From: Microvirga antarctica
Lineage (GTDB): Bacteria > Pseudomonadota > Alphaproteobacteria > Rhizobiales > Beijerinckiaceae
Direction of reading: 5' to 3'
DNA length: 64,000 nucleotides
Assembly: GCF_017921815.1 (NCBI RefSeq)
Contig: NZ_JAGEMM010000007.1
Location: forward strand, 1 to 64,000
Made by a program: the position numbers and the translations under genes. This document shows, piece after piece, positions 18,638-27,835 of this stretch (positions within the stretch are counted from its first letter, which is position 1; each line of letters opens with the position of its first letter). The notes under the pieces are model-generated. The model ran no database searches. It saw only the letters and a program-made list of their open reading frames with translations, and was not told where the DNA came from.

Positions 18638-20146
18638 ATGTCAAAAGCCGACAAAGTCAAGGCTCGCGCGCCGCGCGGCTTCGCCGATCGCGGTCCAGCG
18701 GATCTTGCCGCGACCGAGCGCATGCTCGCCAGCATCCGCAAAACCTATGAGCTTTACGGCTTCGAGGCGGTCGAGACCTCGTTCGTCGAATATACCGACG
18801 CGCTGGGCAAGTTCCTGCCGGATCAGGAGCGGCCCAACGCGGGCGTGTTCTCGTTCCAGGACGATGACGAGCAATGGCTGTCGCTGCGCTACGACCTGAC
18901 CGCACCGCTCGCCCGCTACGTGGCCGAGCATTTCGACGCCCTGCCGAAACCCTATCGCAGCTATCGCGCCGGCTGGGTGTTTCGCAACGAGAAGCCGGGG
19001 CCGGGCCGCTTCCGCCAGTTCATGCAGTTCGATGCCGACACCGTGGGTGCGGCCTCTGTCGCGGCGGATGCGGAAATCTGCATGATGGCGGCCACCACCC
19101 TCGATCACCTCGGCCTTGAAGGCCAATACGTCATCAAGGTCAACAATCGCAAGATTCTGGACGGCGTCATGGAGGCGGCGGGCCTCGACGGCGACGACAA
19201 GGCGGGTCAGCGGCTCATCGTGCTGCGCGCCATCGACAAGCTCGACCGGCTGGGCCTGAAGGCGGTCGAGCAGCTGCTCGGCGACGGCCGCAAGGACGAC
19301 AGCGGCGACTTTACCAAAGGGGCGGGCCTCAACCCGGGACAGATCGACACCATCATCAATTTCGTCGGCGCCGGCGATGGGGAAATCTCGAGCGCGCGCG
19401 GCGTCAGCAACGTCGCGACGCTGGACAACATCGAGGCCCGCGTCGCTCTCTCGCCCAAGGGTCTCGACGGCCTGCGGGAATTGCGCGACATGGCGGTGCT
19501 CATCGAGGCGGCCGGATACGGGAATGGCCGCATCGTCATCGACCCCTCCGTGGTGCGCGGACTCGAATACTACACCGGCCCGGTCTACGAGGCCGAGTTG
19601 ACGTTCCAGGTCGCGGACGAGGACGGCAAGGCGGTCCGCTTTGGCTCGGTCGGCGGCGGCGGTCGCTATGACGGACTCGTCGGACGCTTTCGCTCCGAGC
19701 CGGTCCCCGCGACGGGTTTCTCCATTGGCGTGTCGCGGCTGTTGTCGGCCCTGCAACTGATGAAAAGCCCGATCGTGTCGGGCAAGGAAGCGCCCGGGCC
19801 GGTCGTGGTGCTGGTGATGGACAAGAATGAGATCGCTGCCTACCAGCGCATGGTCATGACCCTGCGGGAAGCCCAGATCAGGGCCGAGCTCTATCTCGGC
19901 TCGTCGGGCATGAAGGCGCAGATGAAATACGCCGACAAGCGCAACGCACCCTGCGTCATCATTCAGGGCTCCAACGAGCGCGAGCGCGGCGAGGTCGAAA
20001 TCAAGGACCTGATCGAAGGCGCGAGAGCCTCCGATGCCATTGTGTCGAACGCCGAATGGAAAGCCGCCCGTCCGGCACAGTTCTCGGTTTCCGAAGCTGG
20101 GCTTGTGGACGCGGTGCGTGAGGTTCTGGCGCGGCACTTCGCTTGA
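18638..20146 (+). CDS. hisS: Histidine--tRNA ligase
   Basis: HisRS charges tRNA-His. From the ATG at 18638 ([19 protein letters not shown]) it has 502 residues. Class II motifs are seen: [24 protein letters not shown] (motif 2 region), the histidine-specific [12 protein letters not shown], and [13 protein letters not shown] (motif 3 region), followed by the anticodon-binding domain ([15 protein letters not shown] onward). It heads a group with hisZ and hisG on the same strand; a lysine-rich ORF lies in between. The earlier in-frame start at 18569 has no family support. Confidence 0.96.
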   Translation: MSKADKVKARAPRGFADRGPADLAATERMLASIRKTYELYGFEAVETSFVEYTDALGKFLPDQERPNAGVFSFQDDDEQWLSLRYDLTAPLARYVAEHFDALPKPYRSYRAGWVFRNEKPGPGRFRQFMQFDADTVGAASVAADAEICMMAATTLDHLGLEGQYVIKVNNRKILDGVMEAAGLDGDDKAGQRLIVLRAIDKLDRLGLKAVEQLLGDGRKDDSGDFTKGAGLNPGQIDTIINFVGAGDGEISSARGVSNVATLDNIEARVALSPKGLDGLRELRDMAVLIEAAGYGNGRIVIDPSVVRGLEYYTGPVYEAELTFQVADEDGKAVRFGSVGGGGRYDGLVGRFRSEPVPATGFSIGVSRLLSALQLMKSPIVSGKEAPGPVVVLVMDKNEIAAYQRMVMTLREAQIRAELYLGSSGMKAQMKYADKRNAPCVIIQGSNERERGEVEIKDLIEGARASDAIVSNAEWKAARPAQFSVSEAGLVDAVREVLARHFA

Positions 20147-20229
20147 TCCTTGAAGCCCGTTTGTCGCTTGCTGGAACCGAACACCCGTCCGCTTGTTGAT
20201 CTGCAAGCTTGACCATGAGGAGAGACATC

Positions 20230-20793
20230 GTGCCGAAGGCTAAGACCACTCCCAAGAAGACGAAGACCCCTCTTAAGAAGACCAGGACGGAGCCTAAGAA
20301 GGCCAAGCTGGACCTCAAGAAGGTCACCGCGAAGCCGAAGAAAAAGGATGCCGCTGCCAAACTGACGAAGGCGTTCCGCAACTTTGGCCCGATCAAGGAA
20401 CTGATGAATTCGGATCTCGGCCGCGAAGTCCTGGCCGATGTGCTGATCGCCGCAGCCGGCGCTGCCGCTGCATCGCTGACCAAGAACCGCGTGGCCGCCG
20501 GCAGCGCCGTCTCAAGCGCCAGCACCTTCGCGGCGGATGCGACCCGTCAGGCCGTGCAGACGGCAGCCGGCGCCGTTGCCGGCGTGGTGACCGATGCGGC
20601 CCGCCACTTCCTGCCTGCCTCGCTGCTCGCCGACGAGCCGGCGAAGATCGCTTCCGGCAGGGGGCCCGCCGCCAAGACGGCCAGAGCCAAGGCACCGGGC
20701 GCTCCCAAGAAGCCGCGGGCACCCCGCAAGGCGGCCGCGCCTGCTGCTTCCGTCGCCCACGACGCTCCGGCAGCAAAAGCTGCCGAGTCCTAA
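20230..20793 (+). CDS. Lysine/alanine-rich basic protein, function unknown
   Basis: I do not recognise this 187-residue protein. The GTG at 20230 is chosen because AGGAGAG lies at 20218-20224, five bases before it; the ATG at 20215 would overlap that site. Residues 1-45 are Lys/Pro/Thr-rich (PKAKTTPKKTKTPLKK), like histone H1 tails. The middle (KAFRNFGPIKELMNSDLGREVLADVLIAAAGAAAASLTKN) is helical and Ala-rich, and the C-terminus is again Lys/Ala/Pro-rich (KKPRAPRKAAAPAAS). DNA or RNA binding, or an envelope or polymer-associated role, is possible. It sits between hisS and hisZ, which are usually adjacent, and a hairpin follows it. Confidence 0.75.
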   Translation: MPKAKTTPKKTKTPLKKTRTEPKKAKLDLKKVTAKPKKKDAAAKLTKAFRNFGPIKELMNSDLGREVLADVLIAAAGAAAASLTKNRVAAGSAVSSASTFAADATRQAVQTAAGAVAGVVTDAARHFLPASLLADEPAKIASGRGPAAKTARAKAPGAPKKPRAPRKAAAPAASVAHDAPAAKAAES

Positions 20794-20801
20794 GACAAGC
20801 C

Positions 20802-20834
20802 GCTCTTTCCGTCCCGCCGTGGGGCGGGAAGAGC
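20802..20834 (+). terminator. Candidate terminator or attenuator hairpin before hisZ
   Basis: GCTCTT (20802-20807) pairs with AAGAGC (20829-20834), and CCCGCC (20813-20818) pairs with GGCGGG (20823-20828) around a GTGG loop, with a one-sided internal bulge. There is no U tract, so intrinsic termination would be weak. It lies between the lysine-rich gene and hisZ. Confidence 0.4.
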
Positions 20835-20934
20835 TCCTGTCTCGTCCGGCCGTTCACCCTTCTGGTCGAAAACGGTCGCGTTCCCGGCCCAGCATTGCTA
20901 GAGAGCATCCCTGATCGAAGGTTGGGGCCAGGCC

Positions 20935-22035
20935 GTGACGGAGAACGACGCCATTCTTGCACTGATTGCGCTGTTCGAGCGCGAGGGCTACCTGCGCGTC
21001 GAACCCGCTATTCTGCAACCCGCCGACGTGTTCGTGGACCTTTCCGGCGAAGACATCCGCCGCCGCATGTTCGTGACGCAGGACGCCTCCGGGGCGGAAT
21101 TGTGCCTTCGACCCGAATACACCATCCCCGTCTGCCTGCAGCATCTCCACACCCACGGGGCGGAGCCCGCCGGTTACTCATACGGCGGCCCGGTCTTTCG
21201 CATGCGCGCGGGTGAAAACGGCGAGTTCCTGCAGGCTGGCCTTGAATCCATTGGACGCACCGACCTGTCGGCGGCTGATGCCGAAATTCTGGGCGTCGCC
21301 CTTGAGGGCCTTGCGCAGATCGATGGCCCGCCCTCCCCCCGCGTCCGCCTCGGCGATATGGGCCTTCTCAACGCGTTGATCGACGCGCTGGGGGTCTCGC
21401 CAGCGGCCAAGCGTCGGCTCGTCCGCGCCATCGTGTCCGGGCAGGGGCTGGAGAGCCTCATGGCGTCGGAAGCACAGGGCGCGACTGAGCATGCGGGGCT
21501 GTTGGCGGCCATCGAGGGCCAGGCACCGCAGGCCGCCAAGGCCTTCGTCGAAGACATCCTGTCCATTGCGGGCATCGCCCGGGTCGGCGGGCGCAGCGCC
21601 GGAGAAATCGCCGAGCGCTTTCTCGCCCGCGCCGCGAACCGGACCGGCCTGCCGGACGCCGCGCGGGACGTGATCGAGCGTTATCTGAAGATTGCGGGCG
21701 ATCCTGATCAGGCGGCTTTCGCCATCTCCCAGTTGGCGAGCGAATCCGGCCTCGATCTCGACCACGCGCTGAGGGCCTTCGAGGAACGTACCGGCTTCAT
21801 GGCGGCACGAGGCCTTCCCGTTGAGACATTCGCGTTCTCGGCAACCTTCGCGCGCAATCTCGACTATTATACCGGCTTCATCTTCGAGGTGCAGGATCCC
21901 CGGCGCAGCGACGGCAAGCCGGTCGTCGGCGGCGGTCGCTACGATGGCCTGCTCGCGCATCTCGGGGCAGAAGCGCCCATTCCGGCGGTGGGATGCTCGT
22001 TCTGGCTCGACCGCATCGTGGACAAGGCCCGATGA
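20935..22035 (+). CDS. hisZ: ATP phosphoribosyltransferase regulatory subunit
   Basis: HisZ is a catalytically dead HisRS paralogue that binds HisG and controls the first step of histidine synthesis. The 366-residue protein starts at GTG 20935. It keeps the class II synthetase frame: LCLRPEYTIPVCLQHL, YSYGGPVFRMRAGENGEFLQAGLE, RNLDYYTGFIFEVQD and [15 protein letters not shown]. It lacks the C-terminal anticodon-binding domain present in hisS. It overlaps hisG by four bases (ATGA at 22032-22035), so the two are translationally coupled. Confidence 0.94.
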   Translation: MTENDAILALIALFEREGYLRVEPAILQPADVFVDLSGEDIRRRMFVTQDASGAELCLRPEYTIPVCLQHLHTHGAEPAGYSYGGPVFRMRAGENGEFLQAGLESIGRTDLSAADAEILGVALEGLAQIDGPPSPRVRLGDMGLLNALIDALGVSPAAKRRLVRAIVSGQGLESLMASEAQGATEHAGLLAAIEGQAPQAAKAFVEDILSIAGIARVGGRSAGEIAERFLARAANRTGLPDAARDVIERYLKIAGDPDQAAFAISQLASESGLDLDHALRAFEERTGFMAARGLPVETFAFSATFARNLDYYTGFIFEVQDPRRSDGKPVVGGGRYDGLLAHLGAEAPIPAVGCSFWLDRIVDKAR

Positions 22036-23006
22036 CCGATTCCCCTCTCATCCTTGCCGTTCCGTCCAAGGGCCGCCTGCAGGAAAATGCCGCGGCGTTT
22101 TTTGCCCGCGCCGGGCTCGTGTTTTCGCAGACCCGCGGCGCGCTCGACTACCGCGGCACCCTGAAGGGCGTGCCGGACGTGGAGGTGGCCTTCGTGTCGG
22201 CCTCCGAGATCGTCAACCAGCTCGCCACCGGTGCGGCCCATCTCGGCATCACCGGCGAGGACCTGATCCGCGAACAGATTGCGGATGCGGATGACGCGGT
22301 GGAGATCCTGACGCCGCTGGGCTTTGGCCATGCCAACGTGATCGTGGCGGTGCCGCAGGCCTGGATCGACGTGCGCAACATGGCCGATCTCGACGAGGTC
22401 GCGGCCGACCTTCGCTCGCGGCACGGCCGCAAGATGCGGGTCGCCACGAAGTACGTAAACCTCACCCGCCGCTTCTTCGCCGAGAAAGGGCTTGCCGATT
22501 ATCGGATTGTGGAAAGCCTCGGCGCCACCGAAGGGGCGCCCGGCGCAGGCTCGGCCGAACTGGTGGTCGACATCACCACCACGGGCGCGACCCTGTCGGC
22601 CAATGCGCTGAAAATCCTCGATGACGGCCTGATCCTCCGCTCGGAGGCCAATCTGGTGGCCTCCGCCCGCGCCCCTTGGTCGGCCCGCGCCCGGCAAGCC
22701 GCCATCGCGGTGCTGACGCGCATCGCCGCCGAGGAGGAAGCCCGCACGAGCCGCGAAATCCGCGCCAGTCTCGATCCTGCGCACCTCGAATCCCTGATGG
22801 AACTGGCACGATCGGTCGAGGCGAACCTGCCCTACGGCGAGCCACAGGGCCGCGAGGTCGTGCTCCATTGCCGCAACGCCATGGTGTTCGACCTTGTCGC
22901 CGGCCTCCAGGCTCTGGGCGCACAGGATGTCACGGTTCGAACCTTCGACTATCTGTTCCGCCCCACCAACGCACTGAGCGAGCGGCTCATGCGCCGTCTC
23001 GGGTGA
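22032..23006 (+). CDS. hisG: ATP phosphoribosyltransferase
   Basis: HisG joins ATP and PRPP in the committed step of histidine biosynthesis. The ATG at 22032 overlaps the hisZ stop and gives 324 residues. Motifs include LAVPSKGRLQENAAAFF at the start, LGITGEDLIRE, KMRVATKYVNLTRRFF and the PRPP-binding ELVVDITTTGATLSANAL. The protein is longer than the ~210-residue short HisG that usually pairs with HisZ. Bradyrhizobium-type HisG of about 325 residues also occurs with hisZ, so this is a lineage form and not a fusion artefact. Confidence 0.95.
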   Translation: MTDSPLILAVPSKGRLQENAAAFFARAGLVFSQTRGALDYRGTLKGVPDVEVAFVSASEIVNQLATGAAHLGITGEDLIREQIADADDAVEILTPLGFGHANVIVAVPQAWIDVRNMADLDEVAADLRSRHGRKMRVATKYVNLTRRFFAEKGLADYRIVESLGATEGAPGAGSAELVVDITTTGATLSANALKILDDGLILRSEANLVASARAPWSARARQAAIAVLTRIAAEEEARTSREIRASLDPAHLESLMELARSVEANLPYGEPQGREVVLHCRNAMVFDLVAGLQALGAQDVTVRTFDYLFRPTNALSERLMRRLG

Positions 23007-23130
23007 GCGGGCGCCTTCATGGAGGCTTCAGCTTGCGCATGTTTCAACACGACAGACACAAACCCGGCCCGGGCGTTGCCTCTGTGCAAAAGCCCCCTTA
23101 TGGTCCGGCGTTTCGACGAATGAGGTTCTG

Positions 23131-23610
23131 ATGAACGCGCTACGCCTTGCGGCGCTCCTGGCCGCCTTTGCTGCCGTGCCGGCAGCCATTGCCCAGACCC
23201 CCCCGGTGCTCGGCCGACCCGTCGGACCGACGCGCGGGGTCGACACCAAAGTCCCGCAGCCCGGACAATTGGACAAGATTTTTCCCCTTGGATCGTCCTG
23301 GGTCGCCGTCAGCCTGAACGGCAAGCCCTTCGGGGGCGCCGAGCGTCCCACCTTCGCCCTCGACGACCAGCTGCGCGCCCGCGGTTTCGGCGGCTGCAAC
23401 AACTACTCGGCCACCGCCTATCCCCTGCGCGAGCAGGGTTTCGCGGTCGGCCCCTTCGCGCTGACCAAGAAGGCGTGTGAGAAGGGCCAGATGGCGGTCG
23501 AGCAATCGTTCCTGGTCGCGCTGCGCACCGCCGCCAAGTGGGACGTGAACGGCTCGACGCTGATCATCAAGACCCAGAACGGCGAATTGCGGTTCGAACG
23601 CTCCCTCTGA
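23131..23610 (+). CDS. Secreted META domain-containing protein
   Basis: This 159-residue protein has a Sec signal peptide (MNALRLAALLAAFAAVPAAIA, cleavage before QTPP) and a C-terminal META domain. Typical META features are LGSSWVAVSLNGKPF, FGGCNNYSATAYPL, ALTKKACEKGQM and the final VNGSTLIIKTQNGELRFERSL. META proteins such as HslJ are envelope stress or heat-inducible proteins of unclear mechanism. Two Cys residues (GGCNN and KKACE) could form a disulfide in the periplasm. It converges on the ABC exporter, with a hairpin between them. Confidence 0.85.
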   Translation: MNALRLAALLAAFAAVPAAIAQTPPVLGRPVGPTRGVDTKVPQPGQLDKIFPLGSSWVAVSLNGKPFGGAERPTFALDDQLRARGFGGCNNYSATAYPLREQGFAVGPFALTKKACEKGQMAVEQSFLVALRTAAKWDVNGSTLIIKTQNGELRFERSL

Positions 23611-23631
23611 GGAAGCCCGCTCCGGCGTGAG

Positions 23632-23654
23632 GGCGAAGCCGCATCGGCTTCGCC
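23632..23654. terminator. Candidate bidirectional terminator hairpin
   Basis: GGCGAAGCC (23632-23640) and GGCTTCGCC (23646-23654) form a perfect 9-bp stem with a GCATC loop, between the convergent META-domain and ABC exporter genes. There is no U run on either strand, so activity is uncertain. Confidence 0.45.
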
Positions 23655-23664
23655 ACCGATCACC

Positions 23665-25761
23665 TCAGACTGCGGACTCGCGCTCGCGCTTTTCCACCGG
23701 TTCGAACAGCCCGTCTTCGCCCTTCACCATGCCGATGCTGCGTTGGTGGAACGCCGCCAGGGTCGAGCGGTGGCCGATCGACACGATGGTGGTGGCCGGC
23801 AAGGTCTTCTTCAGCATCAGGTAGATCTCGGCCTCCGTCGGCTCGTCGAGCGCGGCCGTGGCTTCATCCAGCAGCAGCCAGTCGGGTTTGGCCAGGAGCG
23901 CCCGCGCGATGGCAAGCCGCTGCTGCTCGCCAAGCGAGAGGGTCTGCGCCCAGGCGCGGTCCTCGTCGAGGCGGTCGACGAGGGCTGGAAGTTTGGCGGC
24001 TGTCAGCGCCGCCCTGATGGCGTCATCCGGATAATCGCCGTGCATCCCCGGATAGGTGATGGCGGCGCGCAAGGTCCCCATGGGGATGTAGGGACGCTGC
24101 GGCAGCAGCATCATGCTCTGGCCTTGGGGCACGCTGACCTGCCCCTTGCCAAACGGCCAGATGCCGGAGATGGCGCGGAACAGGGTGGATTTGCCGGAAC
24201 CCGACGGTCCCGTCAGAAGGGTGCTCTCGCCGCCGCGGAAGGTGACGGCATCGGCCCGCATGAGGGCTTGCCCGGTGGGCAGCGCCACTTCGAGATTGGC
24301 AACCGACAGGTCCGCCGACCCCTGCCCCCCTTGCGCGACCTGCACCCCCTTGCCGGATTCCCGGCGCACGCCGTTGATCGCCGCCTCGAAGGTGGTGAGA
24401 CGGTCGATGACGGCCTTGTAGCTCGCGATGCTCGAATAGGACGTGATGAAGAAGGTCAGCGCGCCCTGGACACTCGAGAAGGCGCCCACCGTCTGCTGCA
24501 TCTGGCCGAGCGTGATGCGATCGATGAAGTAATACGGCGCCGTGAGGATGTAGGGCACGACCACGTTGGCCTGGAAATAGGTCGACTGGAAGATGGTGAG
24601 GTTCATCACCCGCCGCACGATCTGCATGTAGTTGGCGACGATCATGCCGAAGCGGCGCCCCAAGGCCTGCTTCTCCGCCTCCTCGCCATCCAGCAGCGCA
24701 ATCTGCTCGGTGTATTCCCTCAGGCGCGCGAGCGAGAAGCGATAATCGGCCTCCACCTGCTCCTGGCGGAAATAGAGCCCGATCAGGGGACGGCCGATCA
24801 GGTGGGTCAACCAGGTGCCGAACAGCGCGTAGAGGATCGCCACCCAGACCAAGAGCCCCGGCACGGGGATATCCGTCCCCGGCATGGTGAAATCCTTCGA
24901 CAATGCCCACAGGATGGCCACGAACGAGATCAGGGTGGCGGACTGGTTCAGAAGGCCGATCGACAGGGTGTAGGTCTGGTCGATGTAGTTGCGCAGGTCG
25001 TCGGCGATACGCTGGTCGGGGTTGTCGGCCTCGCGCCCGACCAGTTGCATGCGGTAATGCGTGCCGTCATCGAGCCAGGCGCTCACATAACGCTCGTTGA
25101 GAAAAGCCCGCCAGCGGATGCGAAGGACGTATTGCGAGACGATTTCCACCATCGCCACGCACACATAGACCGCCGCCAGCGGCACGAAGATCCAGAACAG
25201 CTGATACCAGAAGGCGGGGCCGTCCTTGGTCTGCAGCGCATTGAACATGTCGCGGCCAAAGAAATTGAGCCGGACGCTGAGCGCGACCTGGAACAGGTTG
25301 ATGGCGATGAGCAGGGCCAGAAGCACCGTGCCGATGCGCCCTTCGGCGGCCCTCACCGTGCCGATCAACGGAATGTTGATCTCGCGCAAGGCGGTGGAAT
25401 CGAAGTACCGGTCGGCGATCGTCATGATCGTGCGGATCACCGGCAGCCGAGAAATGCCATAGATGATGAAGGCGAAAACGGTGGCGCCGGCCAGCATGGA
25501 AGCCGGCGGCACGTAATTGGCCAGGTCCTCGGAGAACCAGCCGGCGGCATTGGCCAGGATCAGGCTCAGCAGAACGAGCGTGACGCCCGCCAGAACACCA
25601 TTGAATACCTTGAGAAACTTCGGCATGGAGGCGGACAGGAACAGGGCTGCGCCCAGGCCCAGGATCGACACCGGCACCAGCAGGGACAAGGGCAGACCGG
25701 CAAACCGGATCGCAAACAGAGCAAGACCCGCAAGTCCCACCGCAAGGCTAGCCTTCACCAT
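23665..25761 (-). CDS. ABC transporter fused permease/ATP-binding protein (YddA/ABCD type)
   Basis: This 698-residue half-transporter has an N-terminal membrane domain and a C-terminal nucleotide-binding domain. The start is ATG 25761, behind an AGGAAA site; a TTG one codon earlier is less likely. Several hydrophobic segments fill residues 1-170, then the SbmA/BacA-like permease core (LNFFGRDMFNAL, WRAFLNERYVSAWLDDGTHYRMQL, DNPDQRIADDLRNYIDQT). The ATPase shows Walker A GPSGSGKSTLF, signature LSLGEQQRLAIARAL and Walker B WLLLDEATAALDE. Relatives move peptides, cobalamin or long-chain acyl-CoA; the substrate here is unknown. An extra N-terminal hydrophobic region of about 100 residues precedes the core. 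Confidence 0.92.
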   Translation of the reverse strand: MVKASLAVGLAGLALFAIRFAGLPLSLLVPVSILGLGAALFLSASMPKFLKVFNGVLAGVTLVLLSLILANAAGWFSEDLANYVPPASMLAGATVFAFIIYGISRLPVIRTIMTIADRYFDSTALREINIPLIGTVRAAEGRIGTVLLALLIAINLFQVALSVRLNFFGRDMFNALQTKDGPAFWYQLFWIFVPLAAVYVCVAMVEIVSQYVLRIRWRAFLNERYVSAWLDDGTHYRMQLVGREADNPDQRIADDLRNYIDQTYTLSIGLLNQSATLISFVAILWALSKDFTMPGTDIPVPGLLVWVAILYALFGTWLTHLIGRPLIGLYFRQEQVEADYRFSLARLREYTEQIALLDGEEAEKQALGRRFGMIVANYMQIVRRVMNLTIFQSTYFQANVVVPYILTAPYYFIDRITLGQMQQTVGAFSSVQGALTFFITSYSSIASYKAVIDRLTTFEAAINGVRRESGKGVQVAQGGQGSADLSVANLEVALPTGQALMRADAVTFRGGESTLLTGPSGSGKSTLFRAISGIWPFGKGQVSVPQGQSMMLLPQRPYIPMGTLRAAITYPGMHGDYPDDAIRAALTAAKLPALVDRLDEDRAWAQTLSLGEQQRLAIARALLAKPDWLLLDEATAALDEPTEAEIYLMLKKTLPATTIVSIGHRSTLAAFHQRSIGMVKGEDGLFEPVEKRERESAV

Positions 25762-25786
25762 CAAGTTTTTTCCTGCGAATGATCTG

Positions 25787-25814
25787 CGGACCGCTACGTC
25801 ATCTAGGCGGTCCG
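25787..25814. promoter_or_regulatory. 8-bp inverted repeat upstream of the ABC exporter
   Basis: CGGACCGC (25787-25794) and GCGGTCCG (25807-25814) are perfect inverted copies with a 12-base gap, in the region divergent between the exporter and metN. It could be an operator or an RNA hairpin; I cannot assign a regulator. Confidence 0.35.
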
Positions 25815-26058
25815 GCGGATGGGGATCAACCGCTTAGCGCCATCGACCCGATTTTTGGCGAAGATATGGACAAAATATGCCGTGAACCGCCTGCACGTCG
25901 CGAAACGGCGCCGCCGCTGAGGTGGTTGCCTGAAGCGAACCTGCCGTTCGGATAAGCAGGCTAATCCGCTTAAAAGAACACTTAGGTTGACAAAGAGAAC
26001 GCCGTCCGGCATGCTTCAACCTGCGAGAGCCTCGATGGTTACGAAAGACCGAATTGGA

Positions 26059-27153
26059 ATGAACGCGTCCCCTGGATATCTGGACGACCTGGTGCATCAG
26101 CGCCTGGTTCCGGCCGAAGCGATGATCCGGCTAGAAGGCGTCTCCAAGGTCTTCACCGGCCGACAGGGCGCGCCTGTCACGGCCCTCGACGGGGTGGATC
26201 TGTCGGTTGACCAGGGCTCCGTGCTGGGCGTCATCGGCCGCTCCGGCGCCGGCAAATCGACCTTGATCCGCCTGGTCAACGGCCTGGAAAAGCCGAGCGC
26301 CGGCCGCGTGGTTGTCGACGGGTCCGATATCGCGAGCCTGCCGGAGACGACGCTTCGACATTCCCGGCGATCGATCGGCATGATCTTCCAGCACTTCAAC
26401 CTGCTGTCGTCGCGGACGGCTGCCCAGAACATCGCTCTGCCGTTGGAAGTGGCGGGTTTCGACAAGGCTGCGATTGCTGTCCGTGTGGGCGAGTTGCTGG
26501 ACCTGGTCGGGCTCGCCGACAAGCACAACCGCTACCCGTCGGAACTGTCGGGCGGACAGAAGCAGCGGGTGGGCATTGCGCGCGCGCTCGCTACCAAACC
26601 CAAGGTCCTGCTGTCCGATGAGGCGACCTCGGCGCTCGACCCGGAGACCACCCGGTCGATCCTCGCGCTGCTGGCGCGCATCAATGCGGAACTGGGATTG
26701 ACGATCCTGCTCATCACCCACGAGATGGCCGTCATCCGCTCCATCGCCCGCGACGTGGCGGTGATCGAGGCCGGGCGCATCGTGGAACAGGGCGACGTCT
26801 TCGACGTCTTCACCCGGCCGCAGCACGAGGTCACGCGCTCGTTCCTGGCGGACGAGACCGGCCGCGCGCTGCCGGCTTATATCGCGGAGCGGCTCACGCC
26901 CGACGCGGTCCCCGGCGGGCAGGCCATCGTGCGCATCGGATTTCGCGGTCCGCACGCGACCGATCCGGTTCTGGCCCGGCTCGCGCGCGATCTCAACGTC
27001 GAGGCGAATATCCTGGCCGGATCGGTCGACGAAATCGGGGGGCGGCCGTGCGGCCTCCTGGTGATCGGAATCCCGGAGGATGCCCTCTCGCCGACACTCA
27101 CCTTTTTGAAGCAGTACGGACTCGACACGGAGGTGCTCGGCCATGTCGCCTGA
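26059..27153 (+). CDS. metN: Methionine ABC transporter ATP-binding protein
   Basis: MetN powers import of D- and L-methionine. The ATG at 26059 (MNASPGYLDD) gives 364 residues; ATGs at 26035 and 26122 (MIRLEGVSKVF) are alternatives, and the last matches the shortest family members. The ATPase shows Walker A GRSGAGKSTLI, signature LSGGQKQRVGIARAL and Walker B VLLSDEATSALD. The C-terminal ~90 residues form the NIL regulatory domain (GQAIVRIGFRGPHATDPVLARL), which binds methionine and inhibits transport in MetN proteins. It overlaps metI by 11 bases. Confidence 0.94.
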   Translation: MNASPGYLDDLVHQRLVPAEAMIRLEGVSKVFTGRQGAPVTALDGVDLSVDQGSVLGVIGRSGAGKSTLIRLVNGLEKPSAGRVVVDGSDIASLPETTLRHSRRSIGMIFQHFNLLSSRTAAQNIALPLEVAGFDKAAIAVRVGELLDLVGLADKHNRYPSELSGGQKQRVGIARALATKPKVLLSDEATSALDPETTRSILALLARINAELGLTILLITHEMAVIRSIARDVAVIEAGRIVEQGDVFDVFTRPQHEVTRSFLADETGRALPAYIAERLTPDAVPGGQAIVRIGFRGPHATDPVLARLARDLNVEANILAGSVDEIGGRPCGLLVIGIPEDALSPTLTFLKQYGLDTEVLGHVA

Positions 27154-27808
27154 GATGATCCGCCTGATCGTCGGCGCTACCGGCGAAACCCTCATGATGG
27201 TCGCCATCGCGGCGGGACTTGGCACGCTGTTCGGCCTGCCGCTCGGCGTCTTTCTCGCCACCAGCGGCAAGGGCGAGCTGTTCGCGGCCCCATGGGCGAA
27301 CCGGGTGCTGGGGATCGTCGTCAACGCGGCCCGCTCGACGCCCTTCATCATTCTCGTGGTCGCCATCATTCCCTTCACGCGCCTGATCGCCGGCACCTCC
27401 ATCGGCACCAACGCGGCGATCGTGCCGCTGACGGTCGCGGCCACCCCGTTCATCGCCCGGCTCATCGAGGGCGCGATCCGCGAGGTGGATCAGGGCCTGA
27501 TCGAGGCGGCGCGCGCCTTCGGAGCAAGCCCGCTGCAGATCGTGTTGAAGGTGCTGATCCCCGAAGCGCTCCCGGCCATCGTTCTGGGCCTGACGCTCGC
27601 CGTGGTCTCGCTGGTCGGGTTCTCCGCCATGGTCGGCGCTGTCGGCGGCGGCGGCCTGGGCGATCTCGGCATCCGCTACGGCTACCAGCGCTTTATGCCC
27701 GAGATGATGGCGGCAGTCGTGGTCGTGCTGATCGTCCTCGTGCAGGCCATTCAAAGCCTCGGCGACCGCCTGTCGCGCCATCTCAACAAACGCGTGCGAC
27801 AGGCCTGA
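27143..27808 (+). CDS. metI: Methionine ABC transporter permease
   Basis: This inner-membrane permease has 221 residues and about five transmembrane helices. The coupling loop that contacts the ATPase reads EAARAFGASPLQIVLKVLIPEALP, the classic EAA motif. RSTPFIILVVAIIPFTR and GGGGLGDLGIRYGYQRF are typical of MetI. It overlaps the end of metN and is followed 27 bases later by metQ, giving the usual N-I-Q order. Confidence 0.95.
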   Translation: MSPEMIRLIVGATGETLMMVAIAAGLGTLFGLPLGVFLATSGKGELFAAPWANRVLGIVVNAARSTPFIILVVAIIPFTRLIAGTSIGTNAAIVPLTVAATPFIARLIEGAIREVDQGLIEAARAFGASPLQIVLKVLIPEALPAIVLGLTLAVVSLVGFSAMVGAVGGGGLGDLGIRYGYQRFMPEMMAAVVVVLIVLVQAIQSLGDRLSRHLNKRVRQA

Positions 27809-27835
27809 CTTCACCATCCAACAAGGAAGAACACG

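Noticed and set aside
25850..26010. Possible SAM-II riboswitch before metN
   Set aside because: Fragments such as GGTGGTTGCC and GCTTAAAAG recall parts of the motif, but I could not form the conserved pseudoknot. A covariance-model search would decide.
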